Positions 41,001 through 51,953 of a stretch of 64,000 nt of DNA are shown here, in pieces. This stretch comes from JACRDG01 sp963760985 (lineage in GTDB: Bacteria; Desulfobacterota; Desulfomonilia; Desulfomonilales; Desulfomonilaceae): NCBI GenBank assembly GCA_963760985.1, contig CAVXFM010000007.1:62001-126000 (forward strand), read 5' to 3'. Position 1 is the stretch's first letter. Every line of letters starts with the position of its first letter. Under the pieces are notes generated by a model. The model was not told the origin of the DNA and did no database searches. It worked only from the letters and a program-made list of their open reading frames with translations. The translations under genes and the position numbers were made by a program.

Positions 41001-43013
41001 ATGACCGTTTTCACCAGGACAAATGGAAGAAATGGGCTTGCGGAAGCTTGTCTGGTGAATATGCCGTACGCTCCGGTTGCCGGCCCCTCGCTCGGGCTCG
41101 GCCTGCTGCAGAGTGTTCTGCAACAAACTGGCATCACAGCTACCACCGTGTACGCAAATATCCTCTGGTGCGAAACCATAGGTCTTCACCTGTACGACAT
41201 CGGGAGCAATCTCACCCATCTGTTCGGGGAATGGATTTTTGCGCACGTGGCATTCCCTGAATCCCATCCTGACTGCGAGTCGTACCTCGACGCTGTCTTT
41301 CAACCTGGAACCCTTAAGCGCCTCGGAATCAACCGAAGAGAGGTTCCTGAGTTCATCGCGATCCTGCGCGAGGAAGCGACGAGATTCATCGACGATACAG
41401 TCGACCGGATCATTGGCTACCGTCCCTTGTTTGTGGGATGCTCCTCGACCTTCGTGGGACACGTTTCTTCGCTGGCGCTGTTGAAGCGCGTGAAAGCCAT
41501 TGCGCCTCACATCGTGACCGTTATGGGAGGTGCCAACTGCGAATCCGTGATGGGACTCACTACCCACGAGCAATTTACATGGGTCGACTATGTGGTTTCC
41601 GGGGAAGCGGACACCATTATGGTGGCTCTGGCAAGGGGCATCGAACAATACGGCAGGGACATGGCACTTGCAGACGTCCCCGACGGAGTGATCGCTCCGG
41701 TTCATCGAACCATGGGGTACCAGGGACTACGCGACAAGCCGCCCCGCGCGGTCACCAGTTCCCTCGACGAGCTACCGATCCCCAATTATGGCGAGTATTT
41801 TTCCGCGTCTGGAAGCAGCTCCCACACTGAGCCAAGTTGTGAGGCCAGGGCTCCCTGTCGAAGGTTCCAGAGGATGCTGGTGGGGAGAGCGCAGCCAGTG
41901 CGCATTCTGCGGGACGAGCAAAAAAACGCGCACATACCGGACCAAGTCCTCCCCTCAGCTGCTTGGGGAGATGGAAGAACTCGAAGCGCGTCATGGACTG
42001 GCCAGCTTCGGCTTCGTGGACATGATTACCAATCCAGCTTTCTTTCAAGATTTCTTCCCGATCCTGAAAGAAGATCCGAGATCGTGGGCTCTTGGATTTG
42101 AGACAACGCCGATGATTTCCGCGGAACAGGTACGAAATCTTGCTGAGGCTGGGGTGACCTGTGTTCAACCGGGAATCGAGAGTCTCGACCCTGGCGTGCT
42201 CACGCTTCTCAACAAAGGATCCAAAGCCTGGCAGAATGTGCGGTTCCTAAGAATGAGCCGGTATTTCGGAATCCACGCAAGCTGGCTCCTGCTCGTGGAG
42301 ATCCCGGGAGAAGATGAGGGGTGGTATGCCAGGACCGCGGACATCATTCCGTCGCTCCATCATCTTCAGCCCCCGAAGGCGATTAATCCCATACTGCTGT
42401 CACGCTTCAGCACATACCACCAGGACCCAGCCAGATACAATCTGCGTTTTTCCCCGCGCCGCCGTACGCGTCAATCTATCCGTTGTCGGATATGAAACTC
42501 ATGGAGCTTTGCTATTTCTTCCAAAGGCAAGGAAAGCCCGATTCGCAGGAAGCTGCACACATTACGAGGATTCAGAGGGAAAAGGATGCATTGAGCGACG
42601 CTGTCGCGGAGTGGATCCGACTATTTGACTCGGACGTGCGACCGGCGCTGGAAACCCATGACACAGGAACCGAAATCATAATCCACGACACGTGTTCCGT
42701 GGCATCGGAAATGTCCCTGACGCTCTGCGGTCTGGAGAGCGTCGTGTACCGCTCGTGCGAAAATGGGTCTCGACCCGACCGTCTCTGCGAGGAGTTTCTT
42801 CAAAATGGCATTGCCCGCTCAGAGGCCGAGGACATCATTGACAGTCTTTTGGCCCGGCATCTCCTTGTTTCCTTGGGCAATCACCTTATAGCCCTGGGTG
42901 TCCCCAAACCCCTCGCGGAAATACCAAGATTCCCCCAATACCCGTATGGCAGCATCGATAGAGTGCTCTATGCAGCGCTCCTGGCCGCAAGGCGTATTAC
43001 AGCCGTGCATTGA
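41001..43013 (+). pseudogene. B12-binding radical SAM RiPP maturase B, two frameshifts
   Basis: Full-length relative of maturase A, about 670 residues if repaired. It opens NGLAEACLVNMPYAPVAGPS and contains MGGANCESVMGLTTHEQFTW; the cluster motif CWWGERSQCAFC (C-x7-C-x2-C) is intact. QPGIESLDPGVLTLLNKGSK and the C-terminal SDAVAEWIRLFDSDVRPALE also match. The frame shifts by +1 near 41805 and is restored by an opposite shift in the T-run near 42450. Two compensating single-base lesions and no loss of key residues suggest very recent decay or sequencing error. GGGGAGG is one base before the first ATG, so a slightly later start is possible. Confidence 0.82.
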
Positions 43014-43112
43014 TGAGGCGTTGCGGCGCTCGGTTTAGGCCTTGAAGGGGTTCAATCCGAGTGATGCGGAGGCGGAACTGCCAGCCCGCCTGCATCGCCT
43101 ATCGGCAGTTGT

Positions 43113-43864
43113 TCAATCCACGGCACTATGATCGAAGCAACGCACCAGGCAGCGTGCACTCCTCACGCCGAGACCGGAACTGACGTCCATGACTTGAAGC
43201 ATCGACTTCCCAAGGCTGTAGCGTATCACCAGACTGTCGAAGCTCCCGTAGACCCATCCCGTCTCACCCAAATTCGGCGTCATCGATACCTGGACAACGC
43301 CTTTGAAACGGTTGTTTTCCCGAAAAATCGCCGTCAGCCCTCGGAGAATCTGAGGGGCCAACACCAGCAATCTCAGGACCTTCCACCTGCTGCCCGTCGT
43401 TCGAAGATCCATCGCAGTTATAAGAGGAGCGAGTTCAGGAAAGAACGTTGCCACACTTGGTACGGCATGTCCTTCACCGTCGATGAGATCCCGGCGACTT
43501 CCCTCGTCCGGCGGGAATCCCTGCAGGAGGCAGTGGTCGGCACATACCGTCTCTGGGCGCTTGGCTTCACGTGAAAAACTATGTTGTTGCGTGCATTCAA
43601 ATCCGATTCCAGTCGATCGAGCAGGTCAGTATCATGAACGCTCGGTACGACAAGGTCCAGCCAAGGGGTTTCCTCGACGGATTGCACGGATTCATTGCCC
43701 ACAGTCACGATGCCGTCCGAGTCGATCGCGAAGACGTCTGATAGCGTCTTCACCCGTAGTTCGAAAGATATACGCTGTTCATCCAGTGTCGTGGGCTGTC
43801 GTATCAGCTTGGTCCTCGCTTGGCGAGGGTCATGGCAGGCCGCTCGGGTCAAGAAGATCGGCGG
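43113..43864 (-). pseudogene. Degraded gene downstream of radical SAM C
   Basis: The first part reads DEQRISFELRVKTLSDVFAI, DSDGIVTVGNESVQSVEETP and DLDRLESDLN-like sequence. After a shift near 43440 it continues with MATFFPELAPLITAMDLRTT, ILRGLTAIFRENNRFKGVV and YGSFDSLVIRYSLGKSMLQV to the stop at 43113. The strand-like pattern suggests a real protein, but no family is recognised. It could be a separate gene of the operon or a C-terminal extension of radical SAM C reached by a one-base shift near 43870. Confidence 0.4.
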
Positions 43865-43866
43865 GC

Positions 43867-45399
43867 TCAGGGGAAATATGGTACTCGGCTGAGGAGTTCG
43901 GATACCCCATGGTAGTCCATATCCAGGAACAGGAGCCGACTGCCCAGGCGAAATCGCTCTCCAACTCCCCTCTGGAATTCCTGTCCAAGAGGCGTTCCAT
44001 GACAAAGAATCTGAGATCGCTTATCTCCGAGTCCGTCACCTATTCCGGTAAAGGCGGTTACTACCGCCTGCACCTCATCTGAGAGAAATCGGTGGAGATA
44101 AACCTCCTGATCCCACAATACCGGCACGCATCCCACGTCGTACGCCAGCTGCGTTTCAAGGGGTATATGCCACAGGTTGTTGTATTTTCGAACCCCTATG
44201 CCGTATCTCTCATGTTCCCGCCAGAGTCGTGTTCCATGGAATACGCGTAAAGTGTGATGTAGGTATACGACGCCTAAACGCTTTATCGTTTCCAATGTGG
44301 TGACCGCGTCTTCCGGAGTCTCTCCCGGCAAGCCCACAATGACCTCTGCAAAGACGCGGAATCCCATCCTCATCGAAAGGGAAACGTTTTGCTCAAAGGT
44401 GCGCAAAAATCTCTCTTCGATTTCGTAATCCGTCGATGTATCGGCAGGTTTCCGTGCCTTTCTCACATTGTAAAGAATGCCGGGGACTGCTGTCTCAAGG
44501 CCGAAGCCCAGATCTCGGACCCCCGCCGAGTACAGTGCCTTCAGCACCTCTTCGTCGACCAGATCGCCGCGGGTCATACATGACAACGAGAAGGGAAGCT
44601 CTCTTTCGGCGAGTTGCGAGCACAACCGCAGGGCCCGCTTTCGATTGAGCGTGAACGCCTCGTCGCATATAAAAATGCTATTGGGCGTGCTGTGCGGCGT
44701 GGAACGATAGTAGTCAACAAGGAGATCGATTTCTTGAAGAAAAACCTGTTCGTCGTAAAACCTGACTCGGCTCTGCGTCAATGCCGAGCACTGGCAAAAC
44801 GCGCACTGGAATACGCAACCCCTTGAAGAGTGTACGCCGAACTTCGAGGCCAACGCCACTGGAATGAGGCCTTCTGCATAGACCGAGGGAAAGGAATTCA
44901 TGTCCTCTTGTGACAAGGAAGGACGATCGGCGTTTCTCCTGATCATTCCGTTTCGACGATACGTGAGTCCCCGAACGGAGGACAGGTCTGAGTTCGTTTC
45001 CAGTAGCTCGAGGCACGCATATTCCCCTTCACCCCGTACGCACATATCGATTGCCGGGTAATGTTCCAGAATCATCTCATCCGTAAACATGACCGCGGGG
45101 CCACCGAGCACCACGGTTATTTCCGGAGCGATCCTTTTCAGGTGACGAGCGATGGTGGCCACCATGGGGAAATCATCGTCGTAACACGTCATGCCAATGA
45201 ATCGCGGAGCCATGTCCTTGAGGGTGGAAGCAAGCTCCTGGAACGAATACCTTCTCGTCGATACGAACTGCTCCGCGGTATATCCTGAGCTTCTGAGCTT
45301 CCAGATTATCTTGGCCGTGCCGGTGCAGTAGGTGAATCCTTCGAATCGACGATTCGGAGTATCCAGGTAAACAAACAGGAAATCCAACTGCTTATTCAT
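43867..45399 (-). CDS. B12-binding-domain radical SAM protein C
   Basis: 510 residues. An N-terminal cobalamin-binding-type domain (IGMTCYDDDFPMVATIARHL, EITVVLGGPAVMFTDEMILE) is followed by a radical SAM core with CVFQCAFC (Cys195, 199 and 202, the canonical CxxxCxxC). FICDEAFTLNRKRALRLCSQ and GFGLETAVPGILYNVRKARK are also present, as is VIVGLPGETPEDAVTTLETI. This is the common B12-radical SAM architecture, unlike the C-x7-C-x2-C maturases nearby. It overlaps the end of maturase D by eight bases (ATGAATAA), so the two are translationally coupled. It may end early if a one-base shift near 43870 is an error. Its substrate is unknown; peptide modification is inferred from context. Confidence 0.8.
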   Translation of the reverse strand: MNKQLDFLFVYLDTPNRRFEGFTYCTGTAKIIWKLRSSGYTAEQFVSTRRYSFQELASTLKDMAPRFIGMTCYDDDFPMVATIARHLKRIAPEITVVLGGPAVMFTDEMILEHYPAIDMCVRGEGEYACLELLETNSDLSSVRGLTYRRNGMIRRNADRPSLSQEDMNSFPSVYAEGLIPVALASKFGVHSSRGCVFQCAFCQCSALTQSRVRFYDEQVFLQEIDLLVDYYRSTPHSTPNSIFICDEAFTLNRKRALRLCSQLAERELPFSLSCMTRGDLVDEEVLKALYSAGVRDLGFGLETAVPGILYNVRKARKPADTSTDYEIEERFLRTFEQNVSLSMRMGFRVFAEVIVGLPGETPEDAVTTLETIKRLGVVYLHHTLRVFHGTRLWREHERYGIGVRKYNNLWHIPLETQLAYDVGCVPVLWDQEVYLHRFLSDEVQAVVTAFTGIGDGLGDKRSQILCHGTPLGQEFQRGVGERFRLGSRLLFLDMDYHGVSELLSRVPYFP

Positions 45400-47283
45400 T
45401 CGCTTGTTCCTTGGTATGGTTCACCTTGTCGGCATGGCACGTGCGCTCCCCTGACTGAACATCAATGGAGGTAACGAGGCTGAGCAAGAAGCCTTCATGA
45501 TCCACCACGAAGTTTCGGTCCAGAAGATTCTGAAGGCCTCCCGCAATCGCTCCTGATACATCAGACCGGGTGCGTGGCGTAGCGAGATGATCCAGCAGAG
45601 CGGATTCCGCGTCATCGGGCATGTAGAACTCCTGCACAGCACATTTCCGTGTATCTTTGACGCCGGTCAATCCCGGCAGGATCCGGACTCTACTCAGAAC
45701 GGGGAGCGTATCAGCACGCTTCCAGCGATTGCACCACGTATCGACCGCGGCACTGAATTGCTCCCGCAACGAATCGTCTTTGAGGAATTGGGAAGTTATT
45801 GTGGCCTGAAAGTCATATGCGATGGTTTCAAGATCCGCGTCCTCACCGAATATCAGGCTATATATGGGTGATGGCGTAAGGTCGGTTATGTTGAACTTCT
45901 CCGAAGCAGCGAAGTACTTGGACGATCGGAGGATCTTTACGGCCAACAAGAAGCGAGGAGCCTGTAGATGCTCCAGTTTGGGTATGAGATCGATCATTGC
46001 CCGATAGTCTTCCGGATCTTCGCCCGGCACCCCCATGAGTATGCCATAGGTCAACGGCATGTTACGGGAACGACAATCTCGTAGTACACAGAGGTTCTGT
46101 TGTGCCGTAACCCCTTTGTTGAGTTTTCGCAATATGCGCGTGGAGAAGGATTCTATACCGCACAATATGCTTGTAACCCCCGCTTGTTTCATCATATCCA
46201 GGTCATCCGCACGCAGATCGGGCCTCAGGTTCAGTTCGAGATCCGGATGGGGGGCGCGGCTTCGGCAAGCTTTGGTAAAAGAGTTTTGAAGTATTCTCTG
46301 GGAAACGCGTCGTCGGCAGTGACGAGTTTGCTGATGCCGTACCGGTTCGAAAGTGCCCGGACTTCCGCGAGCACCCGGTCAGGGCTCTTCCGCCTGGTCT
46401 GGCCGGAGTGAGCGGCAACACCGCAGAATGTGCACGGATTCTTCCCTGCCCACCAGCAGCCTCGAGACGTCTCAAAGAGCATTCCTTCCACCCGGTTCTT
46501 TCCATTCTGCTCCGCGGAGAAATGCGCGGCCATCTGGAGGAAATAGTCGTAATAGTCCGGAACGCTTACGTCGTCGAGATCTGCAACCGGAGGGCATTCG
46601 ATTACCATCTCTCTCGGAAGGACGCCTCGCTGACAGAAATCTTCTGCGAACCGGGGGAAAGCGAAATCAGCCTCGCCTGAGAATACGAAGTCAAACACAC
46701 CGCAGGCCTTTGCTATAGCTTCTCCCGTCGGTGACGTGGCATACGGGCCGCCCATAACGATAATCAGATCGGGATTCTCAGCCTTGAGACGTCTCGCGAG
46801 TGCTATGGCACCTGCCAGATGGATATACGAGACGGTGAATCCTACCACCTTCGGCGAATAATCGAGAATATCCTTACAGGCCCTGTCCAGGAAGCCGGGG
46901 ATCTCGTCCAGACACCTGCCGACTTCTTGCCGCAGCATCGCGACCTCGAGGTTGTCTGCCTTGATTCCCACGCATCCTCCTTTCCGCTCACGGGAATCCA
47001 GCATCTTGGCGATCTCTTCTCGGGCTTCTTCGAGTCCCAGATCCCCGCATCTCGCCCAGTGGCTGAAAAGCGCTTCACCTATCGTTCCCCCACCTGGAGT
47101 CTCCATCCCTGTAAAGTACCCATAAGCCGTCGTGCCGATTTGGGACGCGAGCGCAATGTTGGCGTAGTAGACTTTGGCTGAAACGCCTCTATTCTGTAAT
47201 TGCGGCACGAGCACACTCGGCCCGACCAAAGGTCCGACGAGCGCTGCAAAAGGTGGGACTATCAGTAGTACATCGTAAGTCAC
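45392..47283 (-). pseudogene. B12-binding radical SAM RiPP maturase D, one frameshift
   Basis: About 630 residues if repaired. The GTG at 47283 with GAGGG seven bases upstream gives TYDVLLIVPPFAALVGPL, the usual opening; an ATG 30 bases earlier is the alternative. MGGPYATSPTGEAIA and the cluster motif CWWAGKNPCTFC (C-x7-C-x2-C) are intact. The frame is lost in a run of C near 46240 and resumes with HPDLELNLRPDLRADDLDMM, then ILCGIESFSTRILRKLNKGV and a C-terminal domain with KDTRKCAVQEFYMPDDAESA that matches the internally deleted protein at 34989. A contracted homopolymer is a common sequencing error, so the gene may be intact. It is the first gene of the two-gene operon with radical SAM C. 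Confidence 0.8.
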
Positions 47284-47621
47284 GTAAGGTCCCTCGGCGG
47301 AAATGCCATCCACGGCCTAGAAAATTCGTAATTACCGTAGATGGTTCATTATATGGCTTTTCAAACGAATTACAACCGCGGTTCCGCCGAGGAAGCCTGT
47401 TGTCGCAAAATCCTTTACTCCGAGGGCAGGATGGCATAGCGTTGAAATAAGCGATCTTTTCATCGCAATCCCCATTAGAGCGCCATGGCCGTTTTTCGCT
47501 TGCTGGGTGCATGTGCCAGCTTGTGAAGGAGGCGATCATCGTTGATGACAATCCAGGCCCGACGCACAGCACAGCCGCCCGAAGAGTCCAAAGAGTCATA
47601 AGAAACCTTGAGTAGGGGCTG
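47284..47621. other. Intergenic stretch between maturase D and the IS701 fragment
   Basis: It should contain the promoter of the maturase D operon. No gene is seen. Confidence 0.35.
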
Positions 47622-48272
47622 GAGGAGAAACGCACAAAGAGAGTTCTGGTTGCTCCTGAAACCAAGCCGCTGACAGTGGAGGAACTCGCCAAAAACACGA
47701 ACGACTACTTCTGGTATCGACGGAAGGTGTCGGAAGGGACCAAGGGGCCAATCGTCTATGAGTTCACCCGGAGTCGGGTTATCCTGTCGGCTGCCGGGCT
47801 CTCAAAGAAAACCGTCTGGTTGCTGATCCGTCGAACGTTGGGCGAAGATCCGCAATACAGCTATTTCATGAGCAACGCCATGAGCGGTACAAGGCTGGAT
47901 ACGCTCGTATGGCTCAGTGGTCTGAGATGGGCAATCGAGCAGTGTTTCCAGGAGACCAAGACAGAACTGGGTATGGATCACTACGAGGTGCGCAAGTTTC
48001 CAGGATGGCACCACCACATCATGACCTGCATGCTGGCCCATTTCTTCCTCTGGCACCTGAAAATCAGGATGGGGCAAAAGAGTTCCGTCCATTACTCTGT
48101 CGCAGCTCAGGGTATTGATCAAAGTCATCTTGCCGATGAAGAAGCACACTCGAAACGCTGATCGAACAGGCAATCTGGATACAGAACCGAAACCATCGGG
48201 CTCGCATGTGACACAGGAGGAAGGGCATGCTTCAGGTCTTGGACGTCCAGTAAGTAACGTGGTAGGGCTATT
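47622..48272 (+). pseudogene. 3' fragment of an IS701 transposase and element end
   Basis: From EKRTKRVLVAPETKPLTVEE onward the sequence is almost identical to the C-terminal 180 residues of the intact IS701 transposase at 20689-22029, including LRWAIEQCFQETKTELGMDH, and runs past the stop into the terminal region. The last bases (GTGGTAGGGCTA) resemble a degraded inverted end. The 5' two-thirds are missing. It is in the opposite orientation to the intact copy, 26 kb away. Confidence 0.85.
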
Positions 48273-48560
48273 GACTGTCTATCATGCGGCGAGGTACAAT
48301 AGCTAGGAACGTGTAGCGTTTCTTGGGTTGGCGTAACGAGGGTTTTGTCTCCCCCCGGCCTTGCGAGGGACCGGATCGGGCCTATTGTAGGCATCAGCGG
48401 AACAATGGCTTGACCGGTCTTGGGCACGATTTTCACACAAACGGCAGGACCGCTGCATCACTTTGGTCAAAGATCTCAAGCGGGCAGTGGCTTCATAAAT
48501 TGATTCCAGGGGAGGTCGACCGTTTCGGCCTGCCCCTGGGATTTAAGGAGAGGGAACGAC

Positions 48561-48812
48561 ATGGGCATCATTTCCTGGATCATATTCGGCCTCATCGCGG
48601 GGATTCTGGCAAAAATAATCTTCCCGGGAAGAGACCCGGGCGGAATCGTACTCACGAGCATCCTGGGCATCGTGGGTGCGGTGGTCGGTGGGTTCATCGG
48701 CATGCAGATCGGTTTTGGCGATGTCAGCGGATTTAATGTGCGCAGCCTCATAATCGCTGTGGGGGGTGCAATAGTCGTGCTTGCCGTGTATCGTATGGTC
48801 AAATCCAAATGA
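48561..48812 (+). CDS. GlsB/YeaQ/YmgE-family stress-response membrane protein
   Basis: 83 residues, almost entirely hydrophobic, with three membrane segments. The family signatures are IISWIIFGLIAGILAKIIFP, GRDPGGIVLTSILGIVGAVV and GGFIGMQIGFG. It is also called the transglycosylase-associated protein family, found in stress responses in many bacteria, with no known enzymatic role. A good GGAGAGGG site lies before the ATG. It stands alone between the IS701 fragment and the porin. Confidence 0.88.
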   Translation: MGIISWIIFGLIAGILAKIIFPGRDPGGIVLTSILGIVGAVVGGFIGMQIGFGDVSGFNVRSLIIAVGGAIVVLAVYRMVKSK

Positions 48813-49013
48813 GAGTCCCGCAGAGGAAACCAACGTTTCATGCGAGTTGGCTTTCACGTGTATGACCGGACACAGGATGCGGGCTGCGGATCTCCTTCGC
48901 TACGGACGACGCAAGGCCGTCTGATCACTGCGCTCAGGAGCCCCACAGCCCTATGATCCCCCTGGACTTCTCACGCATACGCATGGCCGAACGTCACAGG
49001 GGGGCGTAGGTCT

Positions 49014-50876
49014 TTAGAATTCCACTAGGAACGACGTGCTGGTAGCGTGGATCGGACTCCGACCGACCATCAGACCGCGTCCCGCGAGCCCCTGCGCGGT
49101 GTTCGTCACTGCAAAGAATGCCTGGTCAAACCAACCACCAGGTTGCCAGTACGCATAACGAACCCTCAACGTGACCCCTTCCAGGAGCTTCCAGTCCAAG
49201 CCGCAGCCCATCTCCCAGCCTATGAAACTATCATCCACGTAAGGATTATAGGGTCCAGTCCCACCAAAGTTTTTTCTCTTCCAAAGCTGGGCTGCCGCTG
49301 CGTTCTCGTTCCCCGGAAATCCATTGGACACCTGGTCGGCTCCGTACCAGTTGCCCGATCCAAATTGTCCGGCCCAATACCCGTTTCTCTCCAGGCGCTC
49401 CGCCCACAGGTACGATCCCCAGATGTTCAGATTCGCTGCTAACGCATAGTCGATGCGGCCACCAAAGGCTCGCGCGTCGCTCATCTGGCCTGTGCCGTCC
49501 GCATTGGCAGAACTCCCGAACCAATTATTCAGATTAGGGTTTCCGAGGGTGCCTCCGCCGTACGTATAGAACATTAGATAGTTATACGGCTCCAGCGCCT
49601 CATAGTTTATGGGAAACGCCGCGTAAATCTTGGTCGGGTTTTGGTCTCTGGTGGCTCGATCCGGCCCCGAGGCCTGAGCCCACATAAGGGACAGCTTGGC
49701 TGGGCCGGCCATGCCTCCGGTCTCAACAAAGGCGTGATATCCTTCGGTATATTGGGGATACCTAAACCTGTCCAAGCTGAACAGACGCAACCGGGTCAGG
49801 CTAATCCGATGTTCGCTGTTCTCCCACGCATACTCGGCGTTAAAGAAGAACCTGCCGTTGAAATACTTCATCCACAGAAGACCCTGATACCAATCATAAT
49901 CCCGCGATCCAATGGGATGATGTTTAATGGCAACCCTCAGGTGCTGACGCTCGCTGAAAGCGCCGACCCCTAATTCCAGTGGACCCTGCCTATAATTGAC
50001 CACCTCTCCCACGTACCACTGGCTCTGCACATTTGGGTCAGGGGTCTGCCAGTAGGCCTGCCATAGCTCTACCCCTGCCTTGTCTTGGATAATATTGTAC
50101 GGACCTATGCGCTGCCGGTAGGGGAAAATGTACGTGTGGAACGACAACGGACCATAGGGCACGATCAGGGAAATGGAGTCGTCCCGGGTGTTGCTTCCGT
50201 ACGTCGCCCCAATGCCTACCGGGAACCCCCTGGTGCCGTAAGTGAGCAATCCTATGGGTAATTGTATCGAAGCCCGCATCTCTTCAACACTGGGGATTGC
50301 CGCGGTGTTGTACGTGCCTGCGCTCGACGACACCATATAATACCGCTCAAACGGGGGAAGCCCCGGATAAAGGATCTGGTAACTTGGGTCGGCTGTGCTA
50401 AAAGGGCGGCCGGTAGTCGTCAGATTTTGTTGACGCGTCTGCCCAAAGGCGTACCTGTATCCGCCGAAGTTGATCCGGGTCGAGAGTTGGATAGCCTTGA
50501 GAACCCGAAAGCCCAGGTCGAAAGTCATGCGCATGTCAGCAATGTGAGCGTCGCAGTCAGCCTCTGCAAAGCCGTTTCGCACAAGAGAAACGGCAGACGG
50601 GGACCGGCCGCTGCCCTGCGGGTTGCGCACTACGGGAGCCCCGGCGCTGTAAATCCCCGGTCCTGCTAAACCCACAGGAATCCCCTCGCCGGACGCAACA
50701 TCCGTTCCTACCGCGGCAGCGTTCCCGAACAGATCTCTCTCGCCTATCCGAGACCAGTAGCGCATCCGGTATTCAAATTCGGTTTTGAGAGTGAACTCCC
50801 ATGCGAATGCAGGCAGCACAAATGTGCCAAGAATGATCGCCCCCATGAAACACACAACGATTCTTTTCACAATCAA
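49014..50876 (-). CDS. Outer-membrane porin-like beta-barrel protein
   Basis: 620 residues with a signal peptide (VCFMGAIILGTFVLPAFA, cleavage after AFA). The rest is rich in aromatic and Gly residues in alternating strands. The sequence ends ...SFLVEF, with the C-terminal Phe needed for barrel insertion. Regions such as GCGLDWKLLEGVTLRVRYAY and GGRIDYALAANLNIWGSYLW are typical amphipathic strand pairs. It resembles the large porins of sulfate-reducing deltaproteobacteria; its substrate is unknown. It is monocistronic with its own upstream region. Confidence 0.75.
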   Translation of the reverse strand: MIVKRIVVCFMGAIILGTFVLPAFAWEFTLKTEFEYRMRYWSRIGERDLFGNAAAVGTDVASGEGIPVGLAGPGIYSAGAPVVRNPQGSGRSPSAVSLVRNGFAEADCDAHIADMRMTFDLGFRVLKAIQLSTRINFGGYRYAFGQTRQQNLTTTGRPFSTADPSYQILYPGLPPFERYYMVSSSAGTYNTAAIPSVEEMRASIQLPIGLLTYGTRGFPVGIGATYGSNTRDDSISLIVPYGPLSFHTYIFPYRQRIGPYNIIQDKAGVELWQAYWQTPDPNVQSQWYVGEVVNYRQGPLELGVGAFSERQHLRVAIKHHPIGSRDYDWYQGLLWMKYFNGRFFFNAEYAWENSEHRISLTRLRLFSLDRFRYPQYTEGYHAFVETGGMAGPAKLSLMWAQASGPDRATRDQNPTKIYAAFPINYEALEPYNYLMFYTYGGGTLGNPNLNNWFGSSANADGTGQMSDARAFGGRIDYALAANLNIWGSYLWAERLERNGYWAGQFGSGNWYGADQVSNGFPGNENAAAAQLWKRKNFGGTGPYNPYVDDSFIGWEMGCGLDWKLLEGVTLRVRYAYWQPGGWFDQAFFAVTNTAQGLAGRGLMVGRSPIHATSTSFLVEF

Positions 50877-51953
50877 TCCCCTACTCCCTCAAATTACATC
50901 GGAATATTCCGGCACAGCACGTTTTCGGTTATCGGACTGAATTGCTCGACGGTCTTGCCGAGGGACCGTGGTCACCAACGGAACTCAGGCGATAGCCCGA
51001 CAATTACGTCTCTTTGTAGTTCCTCCCGATCATCTGCATTCTGGATTAGTGTAAAGTCTACCAGGGTGTTTCTCGTACTGTCAAGCCCGACATAGAGAAG
51101 CTTTTTTTGTTCAAATACCGTCCCATGCGTATGGCTGGAGAGGACGCTTACACGCGAGGGATGAGCCGACGCGTTGCGTACGGTATTCTTTCGAGTTGAT
51201 GTCCGCGCTGAAGCAAATCAAGGACTCACGCTAGGGGAGAGAGGCATGGTGAACTCCCATGACCTGGAGGGTCACAACGAACCATGAAAATGCCCCCCTG
51301 TCCAGCGACCAGCGGGAGCTGGCAAGTGCTTAAAGTTCTTGGGGATGGGGGTTGCCAACAGGTCTGACCGAATGGCTCGTGGTTCTGCAAGGTGGCGAGA
51401 GGTCCCCCGAACGAAGATTCGATGGCTTTGCATCGCTCGAAGTGGAGGGGTCCTCCCGACCCCCAAGAAGAATCAATCGGATACACCTTTGGGCAGCCAG
51501 TATACCTAAAAACTCACTGGTACTACTTAATTCTGCGCACGATGGTTTGAGGGGTTCAAAGGTTTGTCCGGGAATTACCCAAGGCAGCGTAAGACAAGAT
51601 CTTGAAATATGATTTTCGCCACAAAGAGAGGAGGGCCATCAACGGCAGGTAAACTGAGAGCAACGTATGCCTTGACATCTCATGATGTTGCGGAAAGCGT
51701 ATGGGCTCCTGAGCGAAGAGTTCCAACGTTTTGCGTCGCTCCAAGGAGACTTCCAGCCCATCCCGAGGATTACCGGTTCGTACTCGCAAAGGTCGAGCCA
51801 TGAGGTCCAAACTCTTGGCTCCGGCTATTGCAGACTTGACCTGAGGAACGCGACGCGGCCGCGGGCACGCGTGTGACCCCACTCACGTCGCCATGAGGAA
51901 TACCGAGCCTAAGCCTGCCTGGTCCGCGCCTCGCGGCGCCATCCATCGCACCG
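50877..51953. other. Intergenic stretch, nothing recognised
   Basis: About 1.1 kb between the porin and DUF202 genes. Short open frames exist on both strands, but none has motifs or natural-looking composition. No RNA gene or repeat is seen. The porin promoter should lie near 50900-51000. Confidence 0.4.

Noticed and set aside
51352..51882. Short frames on both strands in the gap between porin and DUF202
   Set aside because: No ribosome binding site, motif or coding-like composition.
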